Assembly (NCBI GenBank): GCA_023634235.1
Contig: JAMKCF010000171.1
Location: forward strand, 19,503 to 83,502
DNA: 64,000 nucleotides
Direction: 5' to 3'
DNA from: Pisaster brevispinus
Taxonomy: Eukaryota > Echinodermata > Asteroidea > Forcipulatida > Asteriidae
Below are positions 21,431 to 32,696 of the stretch, in pieces (positions within the stretch are counted from its first letter, which is position 1; every line of letters starts with the position of its first letter). The position numbers and the translations under genes were made by a program. The notes beneath the pieces were generated by a model. The model was not told the origin of the DNA. It ran no database searches and saw only the letters and a list, made by a program, of their open reading frames with translations.

Positions 21431-21768
21431 TCAGAAGAAACCTACCGAAAACTGAACTGTTGGGAGTGTTGATTTAGTTCACAAAATGTTTCTGAGAACT
21501 GGAATTCATAGATGATGATAGAGATGAATAAAGTTATATTATTCTGTGCTGCAGACATAATTTCCAAACCAGACTAAACCAGAATGAGTGCTCCCGACTT
21601 GACTAATATTAGCATTCTCGCCACTGTCTTCACTGACAAACGTTTGCTGCCGTCATTGTTTAGTCTTTGTTTTCTCCCAAAAGTTGTAATGATCGTAGAG
21701 AAACAAACCTAACTGCACAAACGAACATGATAAACCGTAGAATAAGAGTAGAATAAAGTGATATTTAC

Positions 21769-21875
21769 CTGAACATTCGCACACATGCAGTGCCTACAGA
21801 TTCAATCATTCGAAGGCTGCATTCAAAATGAAAAAGAACAACAGCAAAAACGTAGCCAGAAACCCGAGGTGTCAT
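21769..21875 (-). CDS. First coding exon with signal peptide
   Basis: The minus-strand ATG at 21875 starts MTPRVSGYVFAVVLFHFEC, a short charged N-region followed by a hydrophobic core, as in secretory signal peptides. The exon continues to a GTAAAT donor after the Met-Phe codons, two bases into a codon. It lies upstream, on the same strand, of the CUB-like exons of copy A, so it may be their first exon. The join is inferred: I could not match its phase to the next exon with certainty. An AT-rich TTATTTTATTG about 70 bp upstream could be a promoter element. Confidence 0.5.
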
Positions 21876-21899
21876 CTTGTCTTCGTAAAGCAAAATAAT

Positions 21900-24500
21900 G
21901 CTGGAGAAACCCCGCGAAAATTCCAAACGCTGTGAGGGCGCTGTACAATAAAATAAGCTACATGACAAGTAAAAATTACGTCACTTGAATGCGACGTCAG
22001 CAACGTCATCAAAGTAAGTGCAAATGAAGGGGGGGGGTACTTCAAACATTTGAGAAACTAGTCATCCTTGATCTTTCAACTTTTCTGAGTTCAGTAATTA
22101 AGATTAAATAAGTAAAAGTAAAATAATTTGCATGTTGTCGTAATCTGAAAACTGCATATCGTTTACACAAAGGTAAATTTAACCACTTTCGTCATTCAAG
22201 AACTAATAATAGTTTTTTTTGCAGATGAAAATATGTTGTCAATCTTAAATTTGTAATCGGCAACCTTTACGTTAATTAAATTAACAAATTAAATTGGAAG
22301 TGTTGAAATTGAACTACTCTTGCATTGATAGTCACAGAGCAGGTTTCTTTCTCACTATTGCCATGGTGGGGACTTCTGAACTTGTCAAAAAGTTGTTTTC
22401 CTTTTTGTAGTTTTTCGTTGGAATAATAATAATAAATTTTATACTAACATCAATATTTTTTCCCAACAATTAATATTTTTCTTAACCACTTGTCGTACCT
22501 TTTAAACATGTTTGTATGAACGCATCCATCTGTGTTTGTTTTCAATAAAGTATAAAATATCGAAAAGTAGTTTACTCAACCGCGTTATGTAATTGTGCGT
22601 GTTATGGATGGAAAATGGCGTATGTAACTGTGATACTAACCACAAATCAATGGACCAAATTTGCCAGATCAAAAATTTGGTATGTTCAGTTTGACAGTTT
22701 TCAAGATTCTGGGATTAAACTTACACTTTTACTAATAACGAAGAGTACATTCTTAGAGGTAGTTATTACTCAACCGCATAAGGCAAATGTACGTGAGACG
22801 CAAATGACATCTGCGTAGATGTGGTTAATTAACTCCAAAATGTGGTGCCCAGTGTAACACTCGTTTAATGAGATTGAACTGGCTGCTTCAGAACACCCAC
22901 TTGTCTTAGTACAGAATTCATGTCAGAGCATTTTGAGCAGTTTGAATATTGTTAGTCTCCGATCGAACTCAGATTGAACCAGCAGTTCAAAGAGGCAGTT
23001 GACTAATTAAAGTGCATGGGCCATTTTGCGTGTTATAGATGGAGAATGGCGTCTGTATAACTGTACTTAATTAACCACTAATTACTGGACCAATTAAGCT
23101 ACTTCAAAAAAGTGGTGTGTCCAGGTTATAACAGTCTTCAAGATCCTGGGCTATTTTTTTTTTTACTGATAATGAAGGATACAATTTTTTTTTAAAGGTA
23201 GTTTTACTCAACCGCATGTGCATTGTACCTGCTATAGATGGAAAATAGCTTCTGTAAAACTGTATTTAACCACTAATTAGTGAACCAAATAAGGCAGCTC
23301 AAAAATAGCCACAACTATATACAGACACCATTTCCATTTATAATGCCTGTGCTTTCGAGTCAACTACCTTTCTGAAAAGAATTTGTACCCTTCATTATGA
23401 ATAGAAGCTGGCTAATTTGGCTCACTAATTAGTGGTTAATTAACCACAGTTTTTCAGATGCCATTTTTACTCTTTGCCTATTTATGCAGGGACTATACTT
23501 TTTTGCAAAAGAATCTTTAAAAGGATGTAAGAGCTATAAAAAGTGGCTCAACGTATTGTAAGAGCTCATCCCTATCTGCCAGAAGGGGAGCGGACTACCC
23601 GCTAAACTCAGAAACAAACAAATTACTCCAAAATGGAAACAGAAATGCAGGTACTCGCTCATCTTGTAATTCTCCCCCAAAGGGAACATAACAAAATACA
23701 ATATTATAAATATAAAGTCAATTAATAAAGCAAAACAAAGCAATTGGCAGAGATGAAGGAATTTATGAGGACCCTCCTCACTTAATTAACAGTTAATGTA
23801 GAGACAAGGGAAGGAGGCCGGCCTTCTATTTAAAAATTATTTCTGGAATAAAATTATGTTTTGATACAGATACTCACAAATAGCTCTATGACCCTATCCC
23901 TCCCTACTGAAATGCATTTGGAGCATGGCCAGAGTCATGCTTCGTACAAAATAAAGAAAAATAACGTGAGAAAATAAATGTGCTCTTGATCTCTCTTGCT
24001 TAGGCCTAAAGCTAAAACGAAAAAGAGAATGAGCCTAAAGGTCGAGACTTCAAACTTAACTTTTCACTATAAATATTCTAACAACCAAGTTGGAGGAGAC
24101 AATTGAACATTGAGGACGCACAATTGGGTTCCCTACTTTACGACCATGCGACCCGAGTGGTCCATAAAAACAAACAAGTGTGACCTAGAAAGGATTTATG
24201 AAAATGACATTTATATATGATTAAGATTTTAAAATTTATTAAACTTGACAAACTTCGTGACTTTAAGGTCAAATTACAGAGTCATTACAATAGTAAAAAA
24301 TCGATAAGACATACTTTTTTTTTAAGGACACCTAAATAGAAAAAAATAGATAAGAAAAACAGATTGCACACTCGCCTTTAAAACAAAAACAGAACCACAT
24401 GAACAAAAGAAACACCTCACTGTAGTTTAAAAGGGAAATGGAATAATTAACAGGGACATAAATGTTTCAATAAAACATAAAATTAAATAAGAACCTCACC
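21900..24500. other. Gene-free stretch with a dispersed TTAACCACTAATTAG repeat
   Basis: No conserved exon is seen. Segments at 22590-22800, 23020-23150, 23210-23300 and (inverted) 23400-23480 share TACTCAACCGC, GATGGAAAATGGC and CCACTAATTAGTG-like motifs, with about 200 bp between hits. They look like a partly tandem, partly inverted old repeat. The rest is AT-rich. Confidence 0.45.
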
Positions 24501-24524
24501 ACACACAATAAAATGGAGAAATAA

Positions 24525-24917
24525 TTAAGAATTAATTAAACCTATGAAATAAGGAACAGGGCTATTTTTAAAACGACTGGATCTGGTGGGGATGGTTGAA
24601 ACATGATGCCTATTTCGGAGATTTCGACCATGACTCTCATGCCTGGTAGGGGGAAGGAGGTCTTTAGTGTGAGGGTTATTAGCAAGTTCATTAGCAAAAC
24701 GCCTGCAGTGTGCCTCTCTCCTACCAGCCAAAGAGTCAAGGCTAAGCGATGAAAGAGCAGAGTCATACCAATAATAACTATTACCCAACATAATTTGACG
24801 GTCAAAAACATTTATGTGAGGTGTAAGCCAAGGCTTGTCATTAACACGGCTCTTGTAGCTTTTCAAGGGAAAATAAGAAACCATGGCTGAATCAAGCAAA
24901 TTGTCAAAAAATATCAA
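24525..24917 (-). mobile_element. Internally deleted non-LTR retrotransposon remnant
   Basis: A 130-codon open frame joins two parts that are far apart in intact elements. The KSRVNDKPWLTPHI segment normally precedes the reverse transcriptase. LSLDSLAGRREAHCRRFA and the SSRFKNSPVPYF end come from the extreme C-terminus of CR1/L2-like proteins. The polymerase itself is missing. The frame has stayed open despite the deletion. Confidence 0.65.
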
Positions 24918-25409
24918 CCATGATTTTCATTGATTTACACCTTTAAACTATATATGCACCTCAAACTCACAATTTGACTTACTTGTGAGATTCATACACA
25001 AGAAAATTATACATAAACAGTCCCTCACACTTAAGAAAAATATACTGTATATAATTATATGCACTGAAAGTAACAATATGACCAGACATTAAATCAGTTG
25101 TTCTAAATACAAATGAGCATGAATAAAAAATTCTCAGCAAAAAACTTATTACAAATTGGCTCTAAAAATCATGGAAAAACTACTACACACACAAAAATAG
25201 ATAGTGGCCTGACGTTTCGACCCTAGCAGAGTCTTTCTTGAAGGCAAAATGACAAGACTACAAACATAAAAAGTGGAGTGGAGATAGACGTTAGAGATGA
25301 AAGCACACAGAGAAAGCAGGAGGATGAACAAAAAGGAGGGTAACAAAAGGGGGTGGGGTGGGGGAGGGGCTGGTTTGACCACAAGAGGAACGAATACAAA
25401 AGACAAAAT

Positions 25410-26190
25410 AAATGATGTATATTCGGTTTGCAGTAATCACCGTGTGTATATCTACTAGCTATGTAGATTTGTTCTTAAAGAACTAGGTCTTGCTTTTTAT
25501 TTTATTTTTATTCTACTGCCGCAAAGTAGATTTGGAAATCGGGAGACTACTTCGGGAGACTACTTAGTTCTGAAAAGAACTGTCCAGCTTATTAGCTACT
25601 ACCTGGGCGGAGGGTAGGAAATCGGCCGGGACTACTACTTTGGCTTCATAGTGGATAGGATCGAGGGGACTTCTCGTTATTAACTTCACTGCCACGGAGT
25701 GAGTTCTTAATTGGTCTCAACGTTTCGACTAGCTTGCTCTAGTCATCGTCTCAGCGTTAGGAGACGATGACTGGAGCAAGCTAGTCGAAACCGACTAGCT
25801 TGCTCTAGTCATTGTCCGGAGACGATGACTAGAGGAAGCTAGTCTAAATGTTGAGACCAATTAAGAACTCACTCCGCGGCAATGAAGTTAATACTGAGAA
25901 GTTCCCTCGATCGAATTCACTATGAAGCCAAAGTAGTAGTCCCGGCCAATTTCCTACCCACCGCCCAGGTAGTAGCTAATAAGCTGGACAGTTCTTTTCA
26001 GAACTAAGTAGTCTCCCGAAGTAGTCTTCCGATTTCCAAATCTACTCTGCGGCAGTAGAATAAAAAATGTTAAAAAAGCAAGACCTAGTTCATTAGAACA
26101 AATCTACATAGCTAGTAGATATACATACGGTGTTAATGCAAACTGAATATACATTGATACCTCATCATGCAAAGCCTCAAAAAGTAAAAA
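25410..26190. mobile_element. Fold-back element with long inverted arms
   Basis: Arms of about 330 bp (25430-25770 and 25800-26130) are inverted copies of each other, separated by short repeats of GACTAGCTTGCTCTAGTCAT and its variants. The right end carries CATGCAAAGCCTC, the complement of the AGGCTTTGCATG seen at other copies. There is no coding potential. It is the simplest complete member of this family here. Confidence 0.8.
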
Positions 26191-26292
26191 ATAAATGATG
26201 GGAAGAGGGAGACAAAAGTAATTGATTAGTGAATGAGGCAGACTGGAGAGGAGAATCTGTGGTAAAAAGGAGAAGGCAAAGACAAAAGGTTA

Positions 26293-26529
26293 TTAGACAT
26301 TTCCTTCTTGGATGTTTAGACCATGGGGTTGAATGGTCTGAAGACGCCTTATCCATAGCTTCTCCCTACTCATACGAACAATCTTGTGGTTTCCTAGTGC
26401 CTCAAAGCCCTGTAAAATCATGAGAGAAATGGAGTGATTAGAAAGATTAAAGTGACGCCCTACACAGCTATATCCAGCTTTTGGATGTTGACTGTGGATC
26501 TGGCTGGGATTTATTCTCTCTGTAAACAC
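26293..26529 (-). pseudogene. CUB-gene terminal exon, copy B
   Basis: It begins after TTTGTACAG and reads VFTERINPSQIHSQHPKAGY then VGRHFNLSNHSISLM, like copy A. Small indels near the end shift the frame, so the copy A stop is bypassed and the frame runs on. It is probably non-functional, or is mis-sequenced at the 3' end. Confidence 0.5.
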
Positions 26530-27066
26530 CTGTACAAACTGTTGAGAGTTGTGCAGGCGGTCAATAAAACACATACATGTACATTTAATTATCTTATACA
26601 ATGCAAGTATGTCGATAAAATGTCAATACAAATGAAGGCAACTCCTAGATATTCAGTCTCTACCAAATAATTATTATCTCGAAGAAAGCAAATGCATGAG
26701 TGCGTGATTGGAGAACATAGAATATATAGCATGACACTGGATGGGCAAGAAGGCATAAGTTACCTAACACACAGGGCCCACTAATCATCATCATTCACAC
26801 AACAAACTCACAAACCTATGCCTCCAAGTCGAATCCCACCAGCCAAACCGCAGTCAACACACCCATGCATTCCATTTAAAATAATACACATATATATTAA
26901 TATTATTATTAATATTACAATATGAACCTGGTCGGTCGACAAGCAGATAATAAACTATACAAAAAATAAAGACCAGTAGGCTGACCACTACCTGTACTGA
27001 TAGCCATAATTCAGTTCATACATGGAAAAAGCTGCCGTCCAACCACTCTGATGTCCAACACTTTAC

Positions 27067-27224
27067 AGGAAAATGTCTCTTTCTCTCGAGCTCTCTGCAA
27101 CTTTGGAAGCACTACTCGTCGTCTGTTTGGAATTTTGCGATGACTTCACTTCCCTCGGTGATCCAAGTGAAAGTATTTGCATCCCTACAGAAGACAGACG
27201 CTTCTTGGGTATCACGTCCTGAAT
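27067..27224 (-). pseudogene. CUB-like exon (C-terminal half), copy B, in-frame stop
   Basis: Between acceptor GTGTTCAG and donor GTAAAG it encodes SGRDTQEASVFC, then DANTFTWITEGSEVIAKFQT and DDE followed by TAG, then Cys-Phe-Gln in the same frame. Copy A has an open codon at the TAG site but lacks one base earlier. Each copy thus has a different single lesion. Confidence 0.6.
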
Positions 27225-27539
27225 CTGAACACACACAAAAAAAGAAAAGATTTCACTATGTCAGTGGAGCCAGGTTGCAATTGAAATTGTTGTTGGTAGT
27301 GCAATAAGTGTAGGCAAAAAACAATTAAAAGAGATACGACCTTATCCCGTGGAGCAAAATGTGTGCTTGCTATAGCGTGTTAGATATGACCTTTCAACCT
27401 GTCAAGTTATGACCTTGTGTTTTTTTTATAACTTTAAAGCACGTTTGCCCAAAACAAGGCTTAAAGCCACTCTTGGTTTTGGGGGTTACGTACAAGACAA
27501 AAAACATTCAATATGAGAATAACTCAGGGAGCTAAAGGT

Positions 27540-27760
27540 AGATTTGCGTCTGAAATCTGTTTAGATTGTAGGATGGAGAGAAATGTTGATTTAACAGGTA
27601 AGGAGTTCCAAAGAGATGTACATGGAATAAAGCTGTTGGATTGCTTTTTGTTCTACATCTCAGCCAAGCAAGATTAACAAGCAGAAAGCCTGGTTTAACA
27701 CTCAAACATCCTGATAGGAGGAACCAGGTCGGACACACAGGTAGCACGTTTACCTTGCAA
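27540..27760 (-). mobile_element. LINE 3' tail fragment, copy B
   Basis: This matches the fragment at 14900-15220 (shared LSVKPGFLLVNLAWLRC and following residues). It is a reverse transcriptase C-terminal remnant carried by the block duplication. Confidence 0.55.
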
Positions 27761-27955
27761 ACATCCGTGTAAAAGACAGAGGCTGGCTACAGACCTTCTG
27801 TGGGAAAGCAGTTGTAGTTTTGATCCCATGCCTTTACCAACAAGATTAACAAATACAGTGTGCTTCTGATTCTATCTTATAATTGAAATCCAAAGACATT
27901 TTTTCCAGCAGTCAAATCAGTTGGAGACAAATTAACAGTAAAACCCTGTTCTTAC

Positions 27956-28128
27956 CTCAATGAAGTCCTTCGTGCATTGCAGATCGGATTCAAGTTTGAG
28001 TTGACTAAAGGAAAGCATCACGTACTGCCATGGGACGTCAGTTTGACAACAATTGCTGAAAGCACACAAGGGAGCAGTTATATAACGGGTGCTGGAAGCG
28101 TTGTTCGGAGATTGAATGATTCCAGGCT
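27956..28128 (-). CDS. CUB domain exon (N-terminal half)
   Basis: After the acceptor GACATCAG it reads EPGIIQSPNNASSTRYITAP, then VPWQYVMLSFSQLKLESDLQ and CTKDFIE up to donor GTAAGA. Gly-Ile-Ile-x-Ser-Pro-Asn, the aromatic Trp, the alternating hydrophobics (VMLSFSQLKLES) and Cys-Thr-Lys-Asp-Phe are the classic first half of a CUB domain. The frame is intact. The exon is present in copy B only. Confidence 0.75.
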
Positions 28129-29065
28129 CTGATGTCAGCATTATATAACAACCTCGATGATAGACAGAAAAAAGAAGAAGAGAATATCACAGTGATGAAA
28201 AGTACAATATTAGTTAGGTACGCCAGTCATTATGCATTTTGGCTGATTATAACCTATTTCTACTCAGCATTTTTATACTGCGCATAGCATTTTTTGTGTG
28301 CTAACAGGCTTCATGAAATTAGGCTAAATGTTCAATCTCTTATACAGATGCTTACCTTAAAACTACGCGTAACTTTAAAAACTACACTTTATAACTACAC
28401 GCTGCGTTATTTTAAACAATATGACAACATTACCCTGAGCAAATGAAAGGCTCATTTTACAGGATAAATATAATTTCTCACAGTAACGATTGTAGCACAA
28501 GGTGGCTAAATCGTCAGTCTTTAAAAAGTAGAAAAACAAGAGAAGATTCTCGGAAAAACACCACAATAAAAGCATATTTTTAAAACAAGTTTTGCTGATC
28601 AAGAGTCAACTTATTATTGTGGTTGTTTCCAAATATACCTTGCACAAGAAAACTGACCTTCAGAACTTCCAAATTCGATTTGCAAAATTTACATAAAAAG
28701 GAAAGGTTTGCAGACATTACCTTGTTATTTGCACTTTTCTTGAGAATGTTTGTTGACGTTTTGTGGATGTCACATACCATCAAGTGGGAATGAAGGTAAT
28801 CTGCCAAACACCAATAGAATTATAAAGGGAAGGTTTATCTCTAGTTTCCATCACTGGAACTCTAGGTGGCAGCAAACACACTGGGTTATTTTCCATTGTT
28901 GACATAGTAGTGAGCATGCACACATCTCCGAAGACAATGGATGTACCTGGTAAGTCTACTGCCTGCTATTATTCCCAGAAGCCTCCACTCTGTGCGTAAC
29001 ATTGCTAGTCTGTACACTCCAGTATAAAAAAAATTGCTTTGCAACATTAACTTGATGAAAAGTAC

Positions 29066-29238
29066 CTCAAAATAATGTTTCTCGCAGTCAGCATCGGGTA
29101 TCACAAGCTCATGAATGACGAGAAGTGCAGTCTCTTCAGGAGGGAGAGTAAAGAGGATCTGACAGCCGCAGTCTGCTGGGAGGAGGTGTAGTGTAGGCAG
29201 GTCTTCGGTCAGAGATATGGCAAGGGCTGGCACATGGA
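29066..29238 (-). CDS. CUB-like exon (N-terminal half)
   Basis: The exon ends at donor GTACTT and reads ISLTEDLPTLHLLPADCGCQ, then ILFTLPPEETALLVIHELVI and DADCEKHYFE. Cys-x-Cys, the paired hydrophobic strands and a following Cys fit a CUB N-terminal half. The 5' border is uncertain, because the best acceptor (AATTTCAG) precedes an in-frame TAG, so a GTGCCAG site is more likely. Its copy A counterpart is degraded. Confidence 0.55.
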
Positions 29239-30129
29239 AGACGTTTACACACTACGCTGAAATTTGAAAAGTTCAGAGATAATCGGTTTTAAAACTCAAG
29301 GCTTTTGTCTTGAACCCATACCTACAGGATTTCCCATAGAACACACAAACGCTGTTAGCGCCTAACTACGAGAAAACCTGTGTCTTTCTTTGTACTCAAC
29401 TACTAGTAATATAAGATGGTAAAGATGACAAAATTAGATATCACCTTCAAAAGACTGCTGTGCTCTCTCCAACAGTAATCAGTTTCTTTGGATATGTTTA
29501 TTTGCAATGCAGCAATAACTGCTACTTTAAATAAAATGACAACATTACCCTGAGCAAATGAAAGGCTTATTTCACACGATAAATTTAATTTCACATAGTT
29601 ATCATCACAATGATCTAAATAGTGATACCAGAGGCCCATCATTAGATAAGACGCAGTGATTTTTTTTGCACATTTGAAAGTCATATAAGTGAACAATTAG
29701 GTACCAGGCGTAGCAACCTTTACTATGGCATTTAGGCTGATAACCTATTTCTGCTCAGCAATTTTTTACTGCGCGCATAACATTTTGTGTTTAATGAAAT
29801 TAGGCTAAAGGTCCAATCTCATGTACAGCTGCTTACCTCAAAACTACGCTAAACCTTAAAAACTACAATTTATAACTACACACTGCGTTATTTTAAATAA
29901 TGTGACAACATTACCATGAGCAAATGAAAGGCTCATTTTAGAGGATGAATTTAATTTCACACAGTGATCATCACAATGATCTATAGTGATACCAGATAAG
30001 ACACACCATTAGAAAAGACGCAGTGATTTTGTTGCACCTGTGGAAGTCAGATAAGCCGCGTCAAGTATGAAGGAAAATAAGGTAATTTTACTGCCTACAC
30101 TGAGATTTAACACCCATTTCTCAACAAAC

Positions 30130-30301
30130 ATGGAGAGTCAGGTATCCATGGCAACACCGTATAATAAGCTGAGTATCCTGGAAAGGAGTTTGATTCATCA
30201 GAGACAAACTCCAGCAGGACTTCCCTCCAGATGGTTGACCGGTCGATTGGGCCAAGCTGGCTGCACAGGTTGATGTTCTGGCCTGTCCTCAAATCACGCA
30301 G
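30130..30301 (-). CDS. CUB domain exon (C-terminal half), copy B
   Basis: This 172-bp exon has the same borders as 15691-15862. It encodes GQNINLCSQLGPIDRST, EVLLEFVSDESNSFPGYSA and TVLPWIPDSP. It is open throughout. Differences from copy A are mostly substitutions, and neither copy shows an indel, so this exon may be under constraint. Confidence 0.75.
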
Positions 30302-30631
30302 CTGTAAATGACACAATCAAATCAAGAATTGTCAAAAATACATCTGAAGATCTTTCAAACAGTTTTCTTCAAGAAGTGGGAAACAATGTAAACATTATTT
30401 CACTGATAAGTGGATTTGCAAAAAAATGATCAACATCTTTAAAATTAAAAATCTAAGATCATTTCAGCATTGTAAGATTGTCTCTAGAACAAATTGATTG
30501 AAAATTGCTTATGTGAACAAAAAAGTGTGGGCAGGTTATAAAAAATTGTTCTCTCAGCCAATCAAATTCAATGGGAAATATTTGAAACATATTTCACAAG
30601 TTGTTTAAATCTTAAGGAGAAAGATTCTGAT

Positions 30632-30800
30632 CTTGAGGTAGTCAGATGTGCAGCTTCCCGCCAAGTTTTTCCAACTTGAACTCACTGAAAACAATCTGAA
30701 CCCTGACGTCTAATTGCGAGTGTTTCAGCCACTGACACTTGGCATCTGGTGGATAGTCCAATGAAAGTTGACAGACAGGAGGTCTCCTCAGTCAGCGACC
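30632..30800 (-). pseudogene. CUB exon (N-terminal half), copy B, fused to the CTR9 end
   Basis: Two frames together give SLTEETSCLSTF, then DYPPDAKCQWLKHSQLDVRV and QIVFSEFKLEKL, then CTSDYLK: a full first half of a CUB domain with two frame breaks. The expected donor has changed from GT to AT (copy A keeps GTCAGA). The 5' end abuts CTR9 C-terminal coding sequence, whose stop TGA lies within this exon's own first codons. Confidence 0.6.
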
Positions 30801-31160
30801 CCTTCATTACCAGACGCCGCTCCGTCCAACCCTGCTTCTTCCCCGCCGGACCCCTCTCCTTCCGATGCTGCCTCCTCGTTTCCTGATCCAGCATCTGATA
30901 TCTGACCCTCACTGCCTGACCTCTGTGCTTTGCTACCTGACCTCTGACCCTCACCCCCTGATTCCTCATCACTGTCTGACTGAAGTGCCTTGCTACGAGG
31001 TTTACTCTCCCCCTCGGACTCAGACCCAGAAGCTTGATCTTGACCTTTGGATCTTGACTTCCTTTCATCGGAGTCGCTGGAGTCCGAGGCGATACGGCGG
31101 ATGCGACCACAACTCTTAGACGGTGACGGTTTCTGACTACCGGACATTTCCTCATTGTCA
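30788..31160 (-). CDS. CTR9: CTR9 C-terminal Ser/Asp/Glu-rich exon
   Basis: After acceptor TTTTAG the exon reads DNEEMSGSQKPSPSK, then RIRRIASDSSDSDERKS, followed by acidic, Ser- and Gly-rich repeats (SGGEGQRSGSK). This is typical of the disordered C-terminal tail of CTR9, which follows the TPR array. The frame closes with TGA at 30788. That stop lies where the DNA becomes identical to the CUB block, so the natural CTR9 terminus may be lost. Another stretch of the same frame class continues into the CUB exon in a neighbouring frame. Confidence 0.75.
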
Positions 31161-31600
31161 CTAAAATAAAAAGGAAATAAAATAACGAATGCCATCATTT
31201 AAGAGGATGTAATTTTGTAAAACTTCATAAATCTTAAGGCTTTGTTTTGAAGAATATCAATTTTTCTAAGCAGAATGACATCAAGCCATAAATTACTTGG
31301 TCTGGTGTCCTAATGATGTGTTTTGTCATTAGTGAGTTGTGATTGAAAAACACAAGTTTTCCTTTTGAAATACAACAAACGGAACATACAAACTGCCATT
31401 TTGTAGAGTAAAAAAACTTTGGTTCTAGAAAACAGAAGACTGTGTTCTGTTTACACAAAACCCACACAAATTCAAGGAATATTTCTGCGAATCACTGTAG
31501 TCTACTTTTAAAATACTTTTCCAACCACATTCATTTCAAAACAAATGTTTTTTACATCCTAGAGCGCCCAATGTGTCCCTTTGATAGAAAGAGATAGACA
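31160..31600. other. Intron of the CTR9 3' part
   Basis: This is AT-rich sequence between two CTR9 C-terminal exons. I see no repeat or gene in it. Confidence 0.45.
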
Positions 31601-31619
31601 AAAACTGAAATGAACTGGT

Positions 31620-31815
31620 CTGATCAATCTGAAGCCTCTCTCCCTCTGAGTCCGACTCACTAGAAGACACGATAGCCTTGGACTTAAACTTGCCAGGCTT
31701 CTCCTCTTCAATCCGGGATTCTCAGATCCCTTTGCGGCTGCGAGATGCTCTGCTCTCGCCGGACTTGCGCTCCTTGCGCTTGTGCAGGGCCGATTCCTCA
31801 CCGTCTCATGTCTTA
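31620..31815 (-). pseudogene. CTR9: CTR9 C-terminal exon with an in-frame stop
   Basis: It encodes GEESALHKRKERKSGES, then a TGA, then ESRIEEEKPGKFKSKAIVSS and SESDSEGERLQ. The Lys-Ser-Lys-Ala-Ile-x-Ser-Ser-Ser core followed by an acidic stretch matches the conserved CTR9 tail motif. The borders are approximate. The stop lies in a short stretch where a one-base change of frame would also restore the reading. Confidence 0.7.
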
Positions 31816-32144
31816 CGAGATTTGGTTTAATGAGAAGATAAAGTAAATTGTTCATTTGTGTTAAGGAGACACTCTTCAAAATCATTTTATACCTGAAAAT
31901 TCTTCTTTGGACTTTTGCTTTCTTACTTTCATGATCAGTTTTGACATGAGGTTGGAGACACTTCCACCCCCCCTATTTTCATAAGAATCTTATCTACTGG
32001 AAAATAACCAAATCAACAAACCTACTAGAGTCCTTAAAACTTTTGCCCTGACTCAGTTTTTGAAAATTTCTCGTGTTCTAATGGTCATAGCTGAAAACAT
32101 TTGTTTACAAATTTTACAAGTTTCTTTGTTAGTTTATTTCTAAC

Positions 32145-32275
32145 CTTCTTTTCTTGGCCTTATTTTCTCGTTTCCCATCGCCGTCTCCTTCTTCGTCACT
32201 TCGCTGCTTCTTTTGCTTCTTTTGGGGTTTGGCTTCTCCCGTGTCCATCTCACTGTCACTGCCCTCGCTATATAT
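32145..32275 (-). CDS. CTR9: CTR9 C-terminal exon (Lys/Glu-rich)
   Basis: It reads SEGSDSEMDTGEAKPQKKQK, then RSDEEGDGDGKRENKAKKR up to a GTTAGA donor. This fits the Lys/Glu-rich part of the CTR9 tail between the coiled-coil end and the SKAI motif. The upstream border was not fixed. Confidence 0.65.
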
Positions 32276-32696
32276 CTCGCCGTTGGATTTTTATCATGAA
32301 TAATTCAACCTCATGAGTATTAATGCCTCATGATTATCCATAGATTCATTCATGATTATTCATAGACTCAACCATGATTATCCATAGAATCATCCATGAT
32401 TATTCATTACACTGTTTCATATGATCCAGAGAACCTTTCAAATGAATCATTTTGCTATTTCAATCATAACTAATTCAGCCTCATAAATATTTTTGTCATA
32501 GTTACTCATACAAATTTAATAATCTTACATTAAACTGTTGTGTTATGTATTCTCTATATACCTCAGAATAAACAATTTTTCTCGGTTTACACAGAAATAA
32601 AGAACTAATCTAGGTCAAAAGTAATCATGAATAAATAAAGAAATTCCTATGAGCATTCGTTTTACAAATAATTGAAATCAAATTTGTCCAACTTTT

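Larger units (their letters stand above)
25125..30800. repeat. Segmental duplication, copy B
   Basis: This is the second copy of the block at 12340-16830. It keeps an additional CUB-like exon (27956-28128), an exon at 29066-29238 that is degraded in copy A, and extra rounds of the shared intron. At its right end a CUB exon is joined directly to CTR9 C-terminal coding sequence near 30800. Confidence 0.8.

Noticed and set aside
30682..31161. 159-codon minus-strand frame overlapping the CTR9 tail
   Set aside because: Its first part is the CTR9 acidic tail read in another frame (basic Arg-rich composition). Only its last part coincides with the CUB exon.
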